A stretch of 33,851 nt of DNA from Nemertoderma westbladi. Lineage: Eukaryota; Xenacoelomorpha; Nemertodermatida; Nemertodermatidae. Under the pieces are notes generated by a model, which did no database searches, had not been told where the DNA came from, and saw nothing but the letters and a program-made list of their open reading frames with translations. Both the position numbers and the translations under genes were made by a program. Each line of letters starts with the position of its first letter. The stretch's first letter is position 1. The stretch covers positions 1-33,851 of the forward strand of contig JAUCBJ010005594.1 of assembly GCA_032718475.1 (NCBI GenBank), given 5' to 3'. Shown here piece after piece: positions 1 through 9,865 of this stretch.

Positions 1-92
1 ACGGCTTCGAGGAATAAGCAGCCTTAGACGAACTTCGTTGGGCTTCGTCAGGGAGTTCGGGGGAGTCTCTAGGGAAATAACTGGGGTGGACG

Positions 93-371
93 GTGGGATC
101 ACCGAAACAGTCGACGTCGGGATTGCAAGCAATGAAGATGATCTTATGGGACGCCACCAGAGGGAGACAACCGGGCCACTCTGAGGGGCCACCTGCGAAA
201 CGGTATCGGGCACTAATAACACCAGCGCCCAAGGAGCCAACAACCGGAATCAGCAGGGAGGTGGCGGCGAGAGTCCGAAAGCAGAAAGCGGATCCCAGAG
301 GAGCAGTGGTGACCAAGAAACGACCCAGGGAAGAGGACGCCAGGGGGAACTATCCTCAGAGGAACAGATAG
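93..371 (+). other. Basic low-complexity ORF, doubtful coding
   Basis: A 92-codon open frame that opens on GTG, not ATG; the first Met is about residue 14. The translation is rich in Arg, Lys, Pro and Gly and contains a basic stretch (KKRPREED) that could act as a nuclear localisation signal. I recognise no domain. It precedes a retroelement remnant by about 1.3 kb and might be leftover ORF1 or gag-like sequence, but nothing visible connects the two. Most of 372-1600 has no convincing gene. Confidence 0.15.
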
Positions 372-1640
372 GTTCCCAGGGCCGGGGGAGAGAAACTGGG
401 ACTTGGACGTGGTACGCCTGGAAGGGGCCGCATGGGACGTACGAACTATTAAGTACAAATCTAATTAATGCAAATAATCATATAAGTGCAATTTGTATGT
501 ACGTACGTAGTGATTAGTAATCTAAAATATATACGCTCGAAGTAAGTACTATAGTCATACAACCTTTCTCAATTAGCTACTGGGACTGGGGGGTAAACTG
601 ACTATGGCACTATGGACGAGACACCAGACAATTTCACACTTCTTGAGTGCGACGGCACAAGAGGGGGGGGAGATTCGTCAGAAGGATGAGGTAGTCAGAG
701 TAGGGTTGAGGGACAGAGTAATAGGTGCGAAGTGCGGAGAGAGTGCGGACGCAATTCCAGTGTGGGGGGGGGGGGGGAGAATAAGAGGCTGAGTGAGGGA
801 CGAGGAGGTCCGAGTGTATGAGAGAGTTAGGATGAGAGTGAAGAAGAGATAGGGCGGAAGTGTTGGGGAAACAAAAGTTGCGTGAGAGGTGAGCGCGATC
901 GGCCCAACATGAGACGCCAGGCATACAGGGTAGCGTTATCATACCCATAGGGAGTGGCCTGGAGAGCCGGCTCTGAGAGAAAAGAATTCCACCCCACACC
1001 CGATACTAGATCGGGATCCAGCGGGATTGTAGCGCACTTTTTGGTTGATGCTATCTTCTTACCGGGAAGATAGCATGGGGGGGGAGTGTTAGCTTATTCA
1101 ATCCCGCTAACACCCCATAAAGTTATAAGCCGATAAGCAATATTGGGAGCCACGAGATTGGGTAATTAACCAACTCGTGCCATCCCAATAAGAATGGGAA
1201 GGAAGCACACAATGAGGGTCAGGGGCCAAACCCCTAACCCAGAGAGAATAGGTGGAGTGAACGGGAACACTCCAAAGGGCGCCAACAAGGGTATCAACCA
1301 ATCAGAGGGGGGAAAGGCATCGATTAGGTAGAGTAACAAGGCCAACCGTGCAATATAGCCACTTGGCAGTAATCAGATCAATTCAGTTATCTCAGTGCAA
1401 TACCGGTGCTATATTAGGTTACATAGTTTAGCTAGCTAGGGAAGGACCGGGACTTTAGTTACCGTATCCCGCCTTCCGTATACGACAATATTATCTCATA
1501 TCTATATCTATATCTACATATCCTAATATTATATACGACGAACAGCATAAACTCATTTACTCTTTATACACGGCAGGGACGCGTGAACTAAAACCGGATA
1601 AACCGGGATCCCTCTTGGATCCCGTCACACGAACACTACA
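372..1640. other. No recognisable gene; G-rich and hairpin sequence
   Basis: About 1.27 kb with no supported coding region. It holds a run of 14 G at 764-777, a strong hairpin at 1048-1076 and a short TATATC microsatellite near 1496-1520. The stretch 1080-1310 is moderately GC-rich and resembles an untranslated leader, but no element could be assigned. Confidence 0.5.
1048..1076. repeat. Perfect 11-bp hairpin
   Basis: ATGCTATCTTC at 1048-1058 pairs perfectly with GAAGATAGCAT at 1066-1076 across a 7-nt loop. A run of eight or more G follows. In an animal genome this is not evidence of a terminator; it may be a structural part of a retroelement leader or chance. Confidence 0.7.
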
Positions 1641-2450
1641 GCTTGCACGGGGGGACACTGGGTTCAAGGAGGCGATCGAAGACATGTCACAGACCCGACG
1701 ACGCACAGTACAACGTGCTGTTGACTACCGTACCAGCGGCTGGATTTCCTGTCTCCCCCATGCAGAGCATCACCTCGACCTTTCTCCTCATGAGTTCCGG
1801 GATGCGGTGGCCATCCGCTATGGCCGGCCCCTCGCCTCGGTTCCGAGCCGGTGCGGGGCCCCCTTCGATCTTAACCATGGGTTAAATTGTAAGAAAGGAG
1901 GTCTCGTCATCCAGCGCCACAAAAAGCTACGGGACGTTGTGGGCGACCTGGTGGCGGCGGCGTTCGGGCCCGGCAATGTTACTCTCGAGCCGGTCGTTCA
2001 GGAGCAGCAGGGGGTCGACAGAGCTTCTGGTCTTCGGTGTGATGTGGGCATTCGGGGGGCGTTTAACCCGCAGACCCAGGCGTTGATCGACATCAGGTTG
2101 GTTAACCTTGACGCCGGGTCTTATGCGGGGCGCTCCCTGATGTCAGTCCTCGAGTCAGCCGAAGACGAGAAGAAGCGGCTCTACTCCGACGGGGTGGCGA
2201 CTTCTCGCCATACGTCGCCTCCTGCGACGGAGTGTTGGCCCCCCAAGCGGACAAGCTCCTCAGGACCATTGCGCAGAAGCTCCACCGGACGTAGGGGAGA
2301 CCCTACAGCATGGTGATGGGGTGGGTCCGTACCCGGGTCCAGCTGGCTATCGTTCGCGGGGCTTCCCATTGCCTTAGAGGGTCGCGGACGAAGTGGCGTA
2401 GCGGGCTCAGGGTGGACGACGGCGCTGGGATGCCAGGTGGCTTTGTGTGA
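1640..2450 (+). pseudogene. Retroelement C-terminal nuclease region, broken
   Basis: The frame that is open to 2316 carries a motif order I know from the C-terminus of non-LTR retrotransposons with a restriction-like endonuclease (R2/R4/NeSL-type). A Cys/His knuckle (CGAPFDLNHGLNC) is followed by an RHKKLRDVVGDL segment, an EPVV, then a D-x(n)-ID pair (RCDVGIRG...ALIDIRLVN) fitting a PD-(D/E)XK core. The usual first Cys of the knuckle appears missing. Near 2200 the homologous reading moves to another frame (PYVASCDGVLAPQADKLL) and meets a TAG at about 2293. It then resumes as GRPYSMVMGWVRTR and ends at a TGA near 2450. The copy therefore has a frameshift and a stop, and no RT domain precedes it. 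No ATG start is plausible; the frame opens on TTG. Clade assignment is inference. Confidence 0.6.
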
Positions 2451-2459
2451 CAGGTGGTG

Positions 2460-2834
2460 TTGGTGCTAATATTTCGCTAATTCATGTCTTGATTATCATA
2501 TTTATTATTAGCTTTGCTTTTGATATTTTGGTGGTTGATAATGTTTATGTTTATTTCGTTTCCTTTTGCTGTGTTATCATTAATTACTGAATGAAATTTA
2601 TATTTTTATTATTTATGTATGATAATACATGAATAATAAATTTTCAGAATACAGAATACATAAATAAAGTTGAATATTTTGTTTAAAAAAACTAGCTAGT
2701 AAATAATTACTCGCTACAATGACTATCTAATAAAATTACTAACTACAATTATTACTCATGCCTCACTATGCCTCACTGAGGCACGGATTAAATTATAATT
2801 TTACTTTTTTTACTAGCTAATTAAAAGTAGGCCT
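2460..2834. other. AT-rich spacer, no gene
   Basis: T-rich then A-rich sequence following the retroelement remnant, possibly its 3' UTR. A short palindrome TGCCTCACTGAGGCA lies near 2767-2783. No coding or RNA signal is seen. Confidence 0.5.
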
Positions 2835-2846
2835 ACTTAACCGGTA

Positions 2847-2952
2847 AGCAAGCAAGCAAGCAAACAGTCGGCCGAAGCCGGAGGCGACCCGAAGGCTCCT
2901 CTTTCGATAGCTGCTACCCGAGGGTAGGGGTGGGTGCTACTCCTATCCCAAG
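2847..2952 (-). mobile_element. 5'-truncated tRNA-derived SINE (family S)
   Basis: The reverse complement matches the distal body of the SINE at 3860-4092 (CTTGGGATAGGAGTAGC..., CCTTCGGGTCGCCTCCGG) and ends in a (TTGC)n tail. The insertion is flanked by a perfect 12-bp direct repeat ACTTAACCGGTA at 2835-2846 and 2953-2964, the target-site duplication expected of LINE-driven retrotransposition. The tRNA head and central domain are missing. Confidence 0.85.
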
Positions 2953-2964
2953 ACTTAACCGGTA

Positions 2965-3097
2965 GCTAACGTAAAATCAAATTTACTAGCTACCATCTTA
3001 CTGTCAGATGGTCAAATATTCAAAAAACCTCATAATTTTCACAACAAAAATTGGAAAAATTTGTGGCGTTTGCAACGTTTGCGAAGCCAACCAACCC
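2965..3097. other. AT-rich spacer between insertions
   Basis: Short sequence between the SINE and the retrotransposon stub. The nominal ORF at 3008-3277 runs across the stub and is not credible as a gene. Confidence 0.4.
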
Positions 3098-3110
3098 TAT
3101 TATTATACAC

Positions 3111-3182
3111 AGCATTCCCGGGCACAGAATCTTAAAAATGCAGCTGCATTGCAGCATGTCGATCCTACTGTAGTAGTAGTAG
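3111..3182 (+). mobile_element. 72-bp 3' stub of (TAG)n-tailed LINE (family R)
   Basis: It matches the last bases of the LINE copy at 24563-25566 (AAAAATGCAGCTGCA...GCAGCATG..GATCCT) and ends in a GTAGTAGTA tail. A perfect 13-bp direct repeat, TATTATTATACAC, flanks it at 3098-3110 and 3183-3195. This is an extremely 5'-truncated copy made by target-primed reverse transcription. Confidence 0.88.
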
Positions 3183-3369
3183 TATTATTATACACCATGA
3201 CCCGTAATAGAGTGTCATTTTCTGATGACACGGACCCCCCCCCAGATTTTTCTATAAATCTTTATTATATTGCATGAAATTTGAAACACAACACTACTGT
3301 AGTTCCACTCACCGTCGATGACCCCATGAAGCCGGAATTTTAGATTTCGCATTCAAATTTTATTAATAA

Positions 3370-4166
3370 GCGTTTTAAAAAAGTGTATTTTGTGAAATCG
3401 CACCCTCCGTATCGTGGCCATTCTTCACATTAGTCGTTTTCATATCATTGGAAAGCTTGCGTTGCAAGGATGACAAATATGCAACAATATCTGAATTTCG
3501 TTGAGAAACAACTGAGATATAGGCTTTCAAAGATTGCAAGAATTATCATTCGCTGAAGGCCATTTATTCTACTTAATAAATACACAAAATTCTAGAACGT
3601 GTTATTTATTTTGAGTTGGTAGGCAACAGCGGTATTCCTATCCAATATCTCTATTGCGTAGCTATACATATTTAAACAAAATGTTCCAGAACATTGTGTA
3701 TTTATTAAATAGAATAAAAGGCATCTAGCGAACGATAATTCTTGCAATCGTTGTACGCCCATATCTCAGCTGTTTCCCAACGAAATTCAGATATTGTTAC
3801 ATATTTCGAATCCTTGCAACGCAAGCTTTCTAATGATATGAAAAAATTACGACTAATGTTTAACCGGTTTAAAGGGCGGGGTAGCTCAGTTGGATCTATT
3901 GGTTGTAGGTTCAGCCCCGCCAGGGTCCACCTAGCCTGTCATCCACTGGGGTCGATAAAATGAGTACCAGTTACATAACTGGGAGCAAATCTTGGGATAG
4001 GAGTAGCGCCCACCCCTACCCTCGGGTAGCAGCTATCGAAAGTGGAGCCTTCGGGTCGCCTCCGGCTTCGGCCGACTGTTTGCTTTTTTTTTTTACGACT
4101 AATGTGAAGAATGGCCACGACACGGGGGGTGCGATTTCGCAAAAGAGATAAATTTTTTTAAAAGGT
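3370..4166. mobile_element. Long inverted-repeat (foldback) element, split by a SINE
   Basis: The stretch from about 3370 to 3620 is the imperfect reverse complement of about 3660-3859 continued at 4106-4166. Shared blocks include GCGAAATCGCACCC/GGGTGCGATTTCGC, GTGGCCATTCTTCACATTAGTCG, GCTTGCGTTGCAAGGAT and TCTGAATTTCGTTG. I judge identity by eye at about 80-85%. The centre is near 3640. The right arm is interrupted by the SINE at 3860-4092, which is therefore younger. No transposase is encoded. Exact termini and TSD could not be fixed. Confidence 0.8.
3860..4092 (+). mobile_element. Full-length tRNA-derived SINE (family S)
   Basis: The head has a Pol III A box (TAGCTCAGTTGG, near 3881) and a B box-like GGTTCAGCCCC. 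Next come the body motif GGGTCGATAAAATGAGTACC, a GC-rich distal domain (CTACCCTCGGGTAGCAGC, CCTTCGGGTCGCCTCCGG) and a T10 tail. A perfect 13-bp direct repeat TTACGACTAATGT at 3847-3859 and 4093-4105 marks the insertion, which lies inside the right arm of the foldback element at 3370-4166. Confidence 0.9.
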
Positions 4167-5084
4167 AACGGACTCTTTGATGCAGGCTGGTTGAAGAGAT
4201 AGGCAAGTTGGCACCCGGATTGGGTGGCTCACTTGATGGGGCCCTCTTTGTTGCTGGATCGGGCCTGCGAAAGGCTTTGCGGTCGCCAGTAACGTAAGAC
4301 GGTTCCGCCGTTGGTCTGAGCACATTGGCTACTGTAGACAAGCCCGGAGCGCTTGTGTGCTCGCTATTGCCTACCAGGCAAAAGTGGCAGCGTCTCCACC
4401 GGCTCGGCTCTCCTGCCCACGGTAGTGCTGGTGCACTGTCCGCAGGCTATATGTTTATTTGTGGTTCGCCCAAATTATAAGTCCAATCGGTATCACCCCT
4501 GTTTGGACTCACACAGTAACCTGGTGTTCTGCACTATCGCCAAGTTCCAATAGCGTGAAGCTGCACGGATTTCTCGTGCTCCTTGGCACGATAAGCTCCT
4601 AAATCGGCTTTGAATCTCAAAAAAGTTCCAGGTAGTGATCTACTTTCGCTTAGTGTTTTGGTTTTCCGGCTAACATAAAATATTTCCACTTGAACACGGT
4701 CCTTCAATGACTTTGTTATTTACGGACATCCACAACTTTTCAATATAGTACAAAAACACAGTGATTTTCTGTTCTTCCCAAATAATACTGTATATTGCTT
4801 CCTTCTAAATAAATGAAATAGCTTACTGTAACAACTGTAGAAAAACCTCTGGGATGAGGAAAAGGATAGAAACCGGGTGAGGGGTGCTTTGGGTCCGTTA
4901 GGATCCAAAGTATAGCCTCTAAATATTCCAAAAAGCAGAGAAAAATATACCGTATTTTTAGCCGTTTTGTTTTGCTAAAAATACACCGGAAAAAATATAC
5001 AAATAAAGGGAAAAAATCTAATAATAATCAATTGTTTTGGAATAACGTCTTAATAAATCGTGAAAAAGTCATGGGCTAATAAAG
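4167..5084. other. No recognisable gene
   Basis: 4167-4610 is more GC-rich than its surroundings and contains short open frames (such as 4353-4553), but no start context, domain or conserved motif that I recognise. It could be a decayed coding fragment. 4610-5084 is AT-rich spacer. Confidence 0.4.
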
Positions 5085-5290
5085 TCTAAAAGCTGTCAGA
5101 TAGACAAGTTGAAGATGCAAAACAATCTCGGCGAACTAATATCCCGCCTCAATTCTAAATTTTGGAAAAGGAGAAGGTTTCAGTGGCACGTTGGCAAATA
5201 ACAGGTTACAGTTTTATTTTTGGGAACAATCAACTTTTATTTGCGTCGAATTTCCCCTGGAGAGGGATGAATTTTTATTAAAATTAACTA
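5085..5290 (+). repeat. Interspersed repeat family B, copy 1
   Basis: Direct-orientation relative of 29365-29590. Both share CTCGGCGAAYTAATMTC followed by CGCCTC, a GGAGAAGGTT / GGAGCAGGTT block, and CCCTGGAGAGGGATGAATTTT near the end. No coding capacity; probably an old SINE or MITE. Confidence 0.65.
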
Positions 5291-5424
5291 TTCTCTACTA
5301 GTAGTAGATAAAGTAGACTTAAATATTATACAGCTGGAATCACCATTATAGTTATTAATTAGTTAAAGTGATTTGCGTCAAGAGATGTGTTTTAATTGAT
5401 TAACTAGCTTCAAGTATTTTAAGT

Positions 5425-5619
5425 AACACAGTTGGTTGAGCGCAGAGCCTCAACCAACCGAACCTCCAACCCCGCCAGGGTCCACTATTAACATTCCATC
5501 ATCCCATGGGGTCGATAAAATGAGTACCAGTTAAATTACTGGGAGCAAAACTTGGGATAGGAGTAGCGCCCTCCCTACCCTCGGGAAGCAGCTATCAAAA
5601 GAGGAGCCTTCGGGTCGCC
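5425..5619 (+). mobile_element. SINE (family S), left part, split by hAT element
   Basis: The head (ACACAGTTGGTTGAGCGCAGAGCC) and body (CCCCGCCAGGGTCCAC, GGGTCGATAAAATGAGTACC, CTTGGGATAGGAGTAGCGCC) match the copy at 3860. It stops at CTTCGGGTCGCC, where a transposon TIR begins. The remainder of the same SINE resumes at 9866. The B box is degenerate, so this copy is older than the one at 3860. Confidence 0.87.
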
Positions 5620-5633
5620 CAGTGCCGGATTAA

Positions 5634-6522
5634 GCCTCTGGTGGCCCTAAGGCACATTTTAGTAATTTCCAAAAATGGCCCGAAAATTGATATTTTTCCG
5701 CAAACCCTTTCAAAAGAAAAAGCTGCTAAAAACAACTGAAATTGTGAAAATGTTGCGAAGGAAATATAAAGTATTTTCGTTGGATGACTGCGTGCAAATA
5801 AGTACTAAGTACTTTAATAATAAGTACTTCGCAAAAATAGTTTTCATCAAGAATTGTAACATATACCTTTGAAACTTTTGCTATAAAATGTGTAATGGTT
5901 TTGGTAGAACTTCTCAAGCTTTAATTTTTAATATATTAATGGGACCATTACCCCTAATCTATTTGTTTTATTTATAAAGCTACCATTCTGAAACTTTAAC
6001 AAAATTATCTTTGATCTTTTATACACTATTAAAACTGAGTATAGATAGCTTCATAAACCGTTTGTTCGAAAAATATGGCACTTTTTGAGCAGGTCGGTTT
6101 TTTCAAAAATTCTATAAATTTGTGGCATTTATATGTAAATTAGTTCATTTATGGATCTGTCATACTGCATTGAAGTTCTTGGTCCAAGACTTTGGTAAAA
6201 TGGACCTAAAAATGTAGGCTATCTTCTATGATAATTTTAGCGCAAAATTATTGTTTTTGAAAAATTTAGGGAGGTTTTAGTATTTCCGGGCTATATTTTT
6301 GGAATCAAATATTTTATGATAGACAAAGTGTAGCAGTTACAAAATCGGTTCTAGAAGATCCAAATGGTTATGTTTTACAAAACCAACGATAGTAGTCCTA
6401 AAGCTGCTGAACATTTTTGAATGTTGGACGACAATGGAGTAAAAAATAAAATAGTATATGTAGTAGGGAATTTAGAGATGAAACAAGTCAAAATCAACAA
6501 ACTGATAAAAAGGTTGTGGCGG
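5634..6522. other. AT-rich body of the hAT element, no transposase
   Basis: The short open frames here (5675-5872 and 6421-6693) show no domain, and the latter runs into the nested element. Nothing else is supported. Confidence 0.5.
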
Positions 6523-6530
6523 TTATACAG

Positions 6531-7939
6531 TAGGGCGGTGCGTTTTTTACTTTTTTCGATTTCATTGTTCTACCGGTGCACAAAAGTTGCCAAATGGTCA
6601 AAAAATAAGGCAAAAAAAAATTCTTTAAATTTCGTCTATATCTTCACGGATCCCAAGAGGGTTGAAATTTTGTGCCATCGCGATGCACCATAATGAAATT
6701 TATAACAATATAACACATTGATGAAAGATCAATGACTCAAAAAAGAACTTCCTGCATGCATCAAATGTCATCAAATGGGTCCAAACTTAGTTAGATACCA
6801 AAATTTTAATTTTTGGATCAAGGGAACTAGTGCCACAGGCACGTGGCCAGAACCTACCATTTGGCGCAAGTGATGATTATTCTCAATTTTCGCGATGGCC
6901 AACTTTGAGTTCTCCTACTGCATTCATATTATGCTCATTAGAACCGCAATGACCGATTTAGTGGGGATAGACACCATCAAAACAAGCATAGAGCGAATAG
7001 ATCTTGAGATATTGCAGAAAATGTGAAGTACGGCACAAGTCTACATTACCGCCTTGATGTGATATGGACAAATACACTAAAAATGATATTTTGAATTATC
7101 TCAAGGAATCACGAATAGACACATCACAGAAATGATCGATATAGTGGGTGAAGACACCTTCAAAATAAGAATAGAGTCATTAGTTCTTGAGATATTTTAC
7201 AAAATGTCAAGACTATGTCCACCAATTAATACTTGATATTGAGTTGACCCATTCCACACATTTTGTACAAAAACTATAGTGAATTAATCACTACTCTTTA
7301 ATTTTGAAGTTGTCTGTATACACTAAATCAATTTGTTGCAGTGATGTGTATATTTTTGATGCCTTAAGATAATTAGAAGTAACATTTTTGTGTATTTGTC
7401 TATAAATCATCAAGGCAGTAATGTTGACTTGTGCCGTACTTTACATTTTCTGCAATATCTCAAGAACTATTCGCTCTACGTTTGTTTTGATGGTGTCTAC
7501 CCCCACTAAATCGGTCATTGCGGTTCTAATGAGCATAATATTAATGCCGTAGGAGAACCAAAAGTTGTCCATCACCAAAATTGAGAATAATCATCACTTT
7601 GCGCCAAAGAGTAGGTTCTGGTCATATGCCTGTGGCACAACTTCCCTTGATCCAAAAATTACAATTTTGGTATCTAACTAAGTTTGGACCCATTTGATGA
7701 CATTTGATGCATGCAAGAAGTTCTTTTTTGAGTCATTGATCTTTCATCAATGTGTTATATTGTTATAAATTTCATTATGGTGCATCGCGATGGCTCAAAA
7801 TTTCAACCCTCTTGGGATCCGTGAAGATATAGACGAAATTGAAAGAAATTTTTTGTGCCTTATTTTTTTACCATTTGGCAACTTTTGTGCACCGGTAGAA
7901 CATTGAAATCGAAAAAAAAGTAAAAAACGCACCGCCCTA
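6531..7939. mobile_element. Near-palindromic hAT-type foldback element, 1.4 kb
   Basis: The ends are TAGGGCGGTGCG (from 6531) and CGCACCGCCCTA (to 7939). The perfect 8-bp TSD TTATACAG (6523-6530, 7940-7947) fits the hAT target consensus nTnnnnAn. The left arm, 6531 to about 7180, is the imperfect reverse complement of about 7290-7939. Blocks such as ATCCCAAGAGGGTTGAAATTT, GACTCAAAAAAGAACTT and GACCGATTTAGTGGGG have inverted mates, leaving a spacer of only about 100 bp. Within the left arm a unit of about 70 bp is repeated directly (6955-7024 and 7138-7206). No protein is encoded. It is nested in the larger hAT element and is therefore younger. Confidence 0.9.
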
Positions 7940-8042
7940 TTATACAGTAGTTGGCCCCCTTAAGGCTGACTGGCTCCTGCAGGCATTTAGCAATTTTGAT
8001 CGGATCGTGGGAATGTGTTATTTATTTGCTGTAGGTTCCACC

Positions 8043-8107
8043 TTGGTGTAGTGGTTGAATTGAATTCACATCTCCTGTAGGTCGTGGGTTCGATCCTCAC
8101 ATGGGCC
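8043..8107 (+). tRNA. tRNA-like SINE head or tRNA pseudogene
   Basis: Contains an A box TGGTGTAGTGG and a B box GGTTCGATCC about 42 nt apart, the internal Pol III promoter arrangement. The acceptor and anticodon stems do not fold cleanly by eye, so a functional tRNA is unlikely. It lies between two nested transposons within the hAT element. Confidence 0.55.
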
Positions 8108-8140
8108 AGGGCAGTTTTCGTTTCGGCACGAATGCTTTAA

Positions 8141-8867
8141 GGGGGGGTACACCATTTTCGGACAACTCTTCGATTTATCACTCTCAACGTTTCAAAATTT
8201 TTTGTTTTTGGCTATAATTTGGAATATAGGTGCCTAAGATGCTATTCTACATGATAGGTTAGAAAGAAAAAATTTTCGCTATTTAATATTAGTTAATACT
8301 AGTTAACAATAAAAAAAACTTGGTTGCGCTTAAAACCCTAAGGCTTTTACAGTTTTGAATCTAATCACATGAAAGTTTTTTTATATGATAGATCAAAGAT
8401 GGGGCAGCATAACTATCAGGCGAAATTTTGTTAAAATAATTCTGCACCGCTAGGTGGCGCTTCAAATTTAGGCTAAATTTTTAGGTTTGTTATAAATAGT
8501 ATTAAATTTTATTAACAAATATTTTCAAAAAGTTGTCTGATACTTTTATGCAGGGTGGCTATCTAGACACCCACAGAAAGTTTCAGACAAATTGCTCAAA
8601 AATTATAGAAGTAGTAGGTTTTGAAGTGGACAATTTCATAAAAAAAATATTTGGAGATAATCGACCTTTCATTATACATAGTAATAGTAATTTCAATAGG
8701 AATCCCTAATTGGAAATTGTTATAACTTGAAAACTAAATGAGTTATTAAATAGCAGTTTTCAGATTTGGAAATACCATTCAATGGTGCATTATAATAGAC
8801 AATAAAAAAATTCGACATATTTTTGACCAAAATGGTGTACTCCCCCCCCCCCCCCCCCCCCCCCCCC
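8141..8867. mobile_element. TTAA-flanked inverted-repeat element, 0.73 kb
   Basis: TTAA at 8137-8140 and 8868-8871 bounds the inverted ends GGGGGGGTACACCATTTT and AAAATGGTGTACTCCCCC. The second end has expanded into 26 consecutive C (8842-8867). TTAA duplication suggests a piggyBac- or Kolobok-type non-autonomous element. The interior is AT-rich with no ORF. Confidence 0.75.
8842..8867. repeat. C26 homopolymer
   Basis: Twenty-six consecutive C at the right terminus of the TTAA element; the left terminus has seven G. It is probably an expansion of the terminal inverted repeat. The length may be uncertain because of sequencing. Confidence 0.9.
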
Positions 8868-8871
8868 TTAA

Positions 8872-9330
8872 AGGGACCAGCCAGGGCGCATCTTTGTCTT
8901 GCATCCTTAAGTGGTAAATCCTGAAGTGCTAAATGAGTACTGGAGTTTCCTCTGGGGAGTAAAGTTCTGGGGGGACCGCACTTTTTACTTTCGCAGGGTA
9001 ATTATCTTTACAGGACTTGCTGAGAAATATAACACACCGTAAGTGTGGGCTTAGTGCAAAGATACAGTATAATATTTCTGATCTAGATTTGGACTTGTTG
9101 AGAAAGTAATGTTCTTCGATAAGATAACAGTCTCGGAAATAAGCACTTTTTGTCGCTAATTTTAATTTACCCCAATTCAATTGTGCTGTCCGAGAGTTTT
9201 AGGTTTTGCAGGAATTGCACCTAAAATGCCATCGAATGCAAAATTCAATACACGGAGGGCAGAACATCTGAATTTCGGTTAAATTAAATTACAGGAGTGA
9301 CAATAAATTATTTCTGACACGTTTTTTTTT
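8872..9330. other. No supported gene (hAT body)
   Basis: Continuation of the hAT element. The minus-strand open frame 8929-9180 has no recognisable domain. Nothing else is seen. Confidence 0.45.
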
Positions 9331-9390
9331 ATCAACAACTATTTTATCTACAACTATTTTATCTACAACTAATTTATCTACAACTAATTT
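9331..9390 (+). repeat. 15-bp minisatellite, four units
   Basis: Four head-to-tail copies of ATCTACAACTATTTT with changes AACAACT in the first unit and CTAATTT in the last two. Confidence 0.85.
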
Positions 9391-9607
9391 ATCCTTTTTT
9401 TTATCTATTAGGGCCTATATTTATAAAACTAGTTTTCACCATTTAGGCCTACTATGTACAGTATTTCCAGTATGTCATTATTTGGTTGTTCTAGAAAGTT
9501 TAAGAGCATATAATTACAAATAATTCCCCACAAATAGATAAAATTAAATTATCCATTATTGTTCATAATTAGCACTTTAAAGTTTTACTGCCCATGTTTT
9601 ATTATTT

Positions 9608-9666
9608 CCCTGCCATCAGGTTTCGAACTAATAACACAGCACCTATCGGTCGACTGAGCTAGAATT
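9608..9666 (-). tRNA. tRNA-like pseudogene or SINE head (minus)
   Basis: On the minus strand an A box-like TAGCTCAGTCG (complement of 9651-9661) precedes a B box-like AGTTCGAAACC (complement of 9619-9629). The first B-box base is changed and no clean cloverleaf was seen. It is probably a decayed tRNA-derived repeat. Confidence 0.45.
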
Positions 9667-9865
9667 TTGCACTTTCTATCAGAAATTTAGGGATAGAAAG
9701 TAGTCGAAAGATGCACTTTCTTGCTGTTTCCGGACTTTTCAGATAAAAATATTTTTTTCACAGGAGTGACTCGCTGAGAAAAAATGGCCCGGATTTTCGG
9801 CTGGCCCTAAGGCACCTACCTACCTGCCTTATATGCCTTAAGGTTAATCCGGCACTGGGATCGCC

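Larger units (their letters stand above)
5620..9857. mobile_element. hAT-type non-autonomous DNA transposon, 4.24 kb
   Basis: Termini are CAGTGCCGGATTAA (5620-5633) and its perfect complement TTAATCCGGCACTG (9844-9857). Subterminal GGCCCTAAGGCAC and AAAATGGCCCG motifs recur in inverted orientation at the two ends. Flanking 8-mers GGGTCGCC (5612-5619) and GGATCGCC (9858-9865) differ by one base and sit within one continuous SINE, so they are the TSD. An 8-bp TSD with a CAGTG-type end is characteristic of the hAT superfamily. No transposase ORF is present; internal ORFs are short and unrecognised. The body has taken in other elements at 6531-7939 and 8141-8867, plus tRNA-like sequences at 8043 and 9608. 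Confidence 0.88.

Noticed and set aside
1048-1076. Rho-independent terminator
   Set aside because: The hairpin is strong, but the sequence is eukaryotic and is followed by a G run, not a T run.
4353-4553. Small gene in the GC-richer 4.2-4.6 kb stretch
   Set aside because: No domain, no start support and no continuation in neighbouring frames.
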